NCBI GenBank assembly: GCA_964426945.1
Contig: CAYRSS010000003.1
Coordinates: 98,712 to 162,711, forward strand
Reading direction: 5' to 3'
Origin: CAYRSS01 sp964426945
GTDB lineage: Bacteria > Planctomycetota > Phycisphaerae > UBA1845
Length of the DNA stretch: 64,000 nucleotides
Part shown: piece by piece, positions 62,363-64,000 of the stretch
How positions within the stretch are numbered: the first letter of the stretch is position 1
How the letters are laid out: every line of letters starts with the position of its first letter
Made by a program: the position numbers and the translations under genes
Notes under the pieces: model-generated
Told to the model about the DNA's origin: nothing
The model's database searches: none
Seen by the model: the letters and a program-made list of their open reading frames with translations, nothing else

Positions 62363-64000
62363 TCAGCCGGCGCTCTCCACGAGCGCTGCCGGAATCTCGG
62401 CGCGCTTCGTGCTGAGCACGCGCACCGCCTCGTCGCCGAGCAGGCCGCGCAGCTCGCCGAGCATGCGCGTGGTGCACGCCACCCGGAGCGTCGGGGCGCA
62501 CATCACCTGACCGATCATGCCGCCTTCCGCCGGGACATTGAGATAGACGGGACAGGTCCCCTTGCTGTTGCGCAGCGCGCGAACCAGCCGGTCAATCGGC
62601 GTGGCCGCGTCGACGTCAAGCAGCAGCGCGTAGGCGAAGTTCTCCAGCGCAGCCGTTCGCGGGACGACGCGCGTCACCCGGAGCGAAGGCTGCTCGCGCT
62701 TCCGGTCCACATCCCCTTCGAAAAAGAGGATCGCATCCGAAACGACGAGCGGGCGATACTCCGTCAGCTCCTTGTTGAACAGGATCGCCTCGGTCCTGCC
62801 GTGCAGATCCTCGACGGCCACGATCGCCATCGGCTTGCCCGGATTGCGCCCGCCCTTGGGGGTGACGGTGCGCACGCTGGTGACCATCCCGCCGAGGACG
62901 ACCTTGTCGCCGTCGCTGTATCGGGCCAGATCGACCGTTGTCGCCGTGGCGCAGGCGGCCAGCAGCTTCGAACACGAGGCCAGCGGATGCCTCGTGATGT
63001 ACAGCCCCATGGCGGCGCGCTCCCGCGCGAGCATCTCCGCTTCGCTCCACTCGGCCGACATGCCCGTGGGGCCGGCGATCGTGTTGTCAGCGGCGTCATC
63101 CGCTTCGCCGAACATGGACATCTGCCCCATCCGGCGGTCTCGCTGGGCCGTCTGGCCGGCGGCGATGGCCCCCTCAACCGCGTCGAACATCCCCTTGCGC
63201 ATCGCCCCGGTGCAGTCGAACGCCCCGGCGCAGATCAGCGCCTCGATGCCCGCACGGTTGATGCAGGTCAGGTCCATGCGGTTGCAGAAGTCGAAGAGGC
63301 TCTTGTACTCGCCGCCGCGGTCGCGCTCCTCGACGGCCGCGTTGACCGCTTTGCCCCCGATGCCCTTGATAGCGCCGAGACCGAATCGGATGGCGAGGGC
63401 ATGGCCGCCGGGCGGGGCGAGGCTCTGCGCGCGCCCACCGGCCGGCGAGGGCTTGCCGTTCGATGGCGCGGGCTTCCGGCCGGGGGCCTGTGCCACAGGC
63501 GTCCCGCCTGAGACTTTCGCCGTCACCTTCTCCACGGCGAAATCCAGCACCGAGCGGTTGATGCTCGGCGGTTCGACGCTGATGCCCATCTCGCGGCATG
63601 CATCGACATACTCGGCGATCTTGTCGGTGTCGCCCGCTTCGAAGGTCATGAGCGCGGCCATGAACTCGACCGGGAAATAGCACTTCATCCACGCCGTGTG
63701 GTACGCGACGATCGCATACCCTGTCGAATGGGCCTTGTTGAAGGCGTATCCGCCGAACTTGAGGATATCCTCGAACACCTGCTGGGCCGTCTCGGCGCGC
63801 ACACCGTTGCGCTCGCAACCTTCCACGAAGGGCGCGCGCATCGCCTCGATCATGTCGGTTTTCTTCTTGCTGATCGCCTTGGCGAGGCGAAACGCCTGCT
63901 TGAGCTCAATGCCGCCGAGGCGGTTGACCAGCCGCGACACCTGCTCCTGGTAGACCATGATGCCGTAGGTTTCCTGAAGCACCTCGGTCAAGATCGGGTG
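62363..64000 (-). CDS. dnaE: DNA polymerase III alpha subunit, C-terminal part (cut by window edge)
   Basis: The frame is open to the window edge (545 codons of the 3' part). It starts in the fingers region (VLQETYGIMVYQEQVSRL, KAISKKKTDMIEAM) and continues with FGGYAFNKAHSTGYAIVAYHTAWMK, the helix-hairpin-helix FGLGAIKGIG, and an OB fold (VLGGMVTSVRTVTPKGG). A low-complexity insert of about 40 residues (TPVAQAPGRKPAPSNGKP...) precedes the helix-hairpin-helix; part of it is encoded by a palindromic repeat. The catalytic PHP and palm regions would lie beyond the window. Confidence 0.95.
   Translation of the reverse strand, partial: HPILTEVLQETYGIMVYQEQVSRLVNRLGGIELKQAFRLAKAISKKKTDMIEAMRAPFVEGCERNGVRAETAQQVFEDILKFGGYAFNKAHSTGYAIVAYHTAWMKCYFPVEFMAALMTFEAGDTDKIAEYVDACREMGISVEPPSINRSVLDFAVEKVTAKVSGGTPVAQAPGRKPAPSNGKPSPAGGRAQSLAPPGGHALAIRFGLGAIKGIGGKAVNAAVEERDRGGEYKSLFDFCNRMDLTCINRAGIEALICAGAFDCTGAMRKGMFDAVEGAIAAGQTAQRDRRMGQMSMFGEADDAADNTIAGPTGMSAEWSEAEMLARERAAMGLYITRHPLASCSKLLAACATATTVDLARYSDGDKVVLGGMVTSVRTVTPKGGRNPGKPMAIVAVEDLHGRTEAILFNKELTEYRPLVVSDAILFFEGDVDRKREQPSLRVTRVVPRTAALENFAYALLLDVDAATPIDRLVRALRNSKGTCPVYLNVPAEGGMIGQVMCAPTLRVACTTRMLGELRGLLGDEAVRVLSTKRAEIPAALVESAG
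63487..63510. repeat. Palindromic repeat inside the dnaE reading frame
   Basis: Two overlapping perfect palindromes: CCTGTG-C-CACAGG (63487-63499) and CAGGCG-TCC-CGCCTG (63496-63510). They encode part of the Pro/Gly-rich insert SGGTPVAQAP of DnaE. The sequence GCGGGACGCCTGTGGCACAGG is a known style of dispersed palindrome in bacterial genomes. Confidence 0.55.

Overview
This is a high-GC bacterial window that most resembles the Planctomycetota. The assignment rests on gene content: very large secreted proteins built from cysteine-rich 'GACC' modules and PPC-like beta domains, dockerin-like EF-hand tails of the 'NAADRG' and 'LADYALFQ' types, and a WD40 protein whose N-terminal segment is common beside planctomycete kinases. 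Lipid A synthesis (lpxB) and lipoproteins indicate a Gram-negative envelope. No rRNA, tRNA, CRISPR array, transposase or phage gene was seen.

Layout. 0-6 kb: a 1598-residue secreted repeat protein with a strong terminator and a long, nearly gene-free upstream region. 6-22 kb: housekeeping and metabolism, including a YkgJ-type cysteine-cluster protein, an S41 protease, the aromatic pair pheA and aroF, nrdR, an RNase Z-like hydrolase, thioredoxin-like proteins, paaN, a YbaK-type deacylase, threonine dehydrogenase, an aminotransferase and a flavin reductase. A lower-GC HEPN-like gene is inserted at 15.8-16.5 kb among several unrelated palindromic repeats. 22-26 kb: a large secreted subtilisin. 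26-31 kb: a cbb3-type oxidase operon with an unusual arrangement, in which a diheme lipoprotein cytochrome, ccoN, ccoO, a CcoS-like small protein and a 55-residue CcoP-type membrane anchor are all separate genes. 31-35 kb: an HD-GYP protein and an aconitase gene broken by one frameshift. 35-42 kb: Trm112-like protein, rpsR, another secreted dockerin-type protein, pyrH, tsf, rpsB and lpxB.

42-53 kb is the most accessory-looking region. It holds a tight minus-strand gene set: SIS-domain sugar isomerase, TPP-dependent E1 alpha and E1 beta, a free-standing lipoyl carrier protein, a Rossmann plus glycosyltransferase fusion, a radical SAM/SPASM enzyme and a NeuD-like acetyltransferase. A large membrane glycosyltransferase with TPRs lies upstream and a second radical SAM enzyme lies opposite. 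No E2 acyltransferase or E3 is present, so the lipoyl and E1 proteins probably serve a specialised, perhaps glycan-related, pathway rather than central metabolism.

53-64 kb: a small zinc-ribbon protein, a Nudix hydrolase, a tandem pair of secreted paralogues of a family I do not recognise, an SDR oxidoreductase apparently made from a leaderless mRNA, a REPIN-like inverted repeat pair, ferritin, a WD40 protein, a matrixin-like lipoprotein protease, and the 3' part of dnaE, which carries a palindromic repeat inside its reading frame.

All calls were made by reading translations and DNA by eye. Family names rest on recognised motifs, not on database searches.
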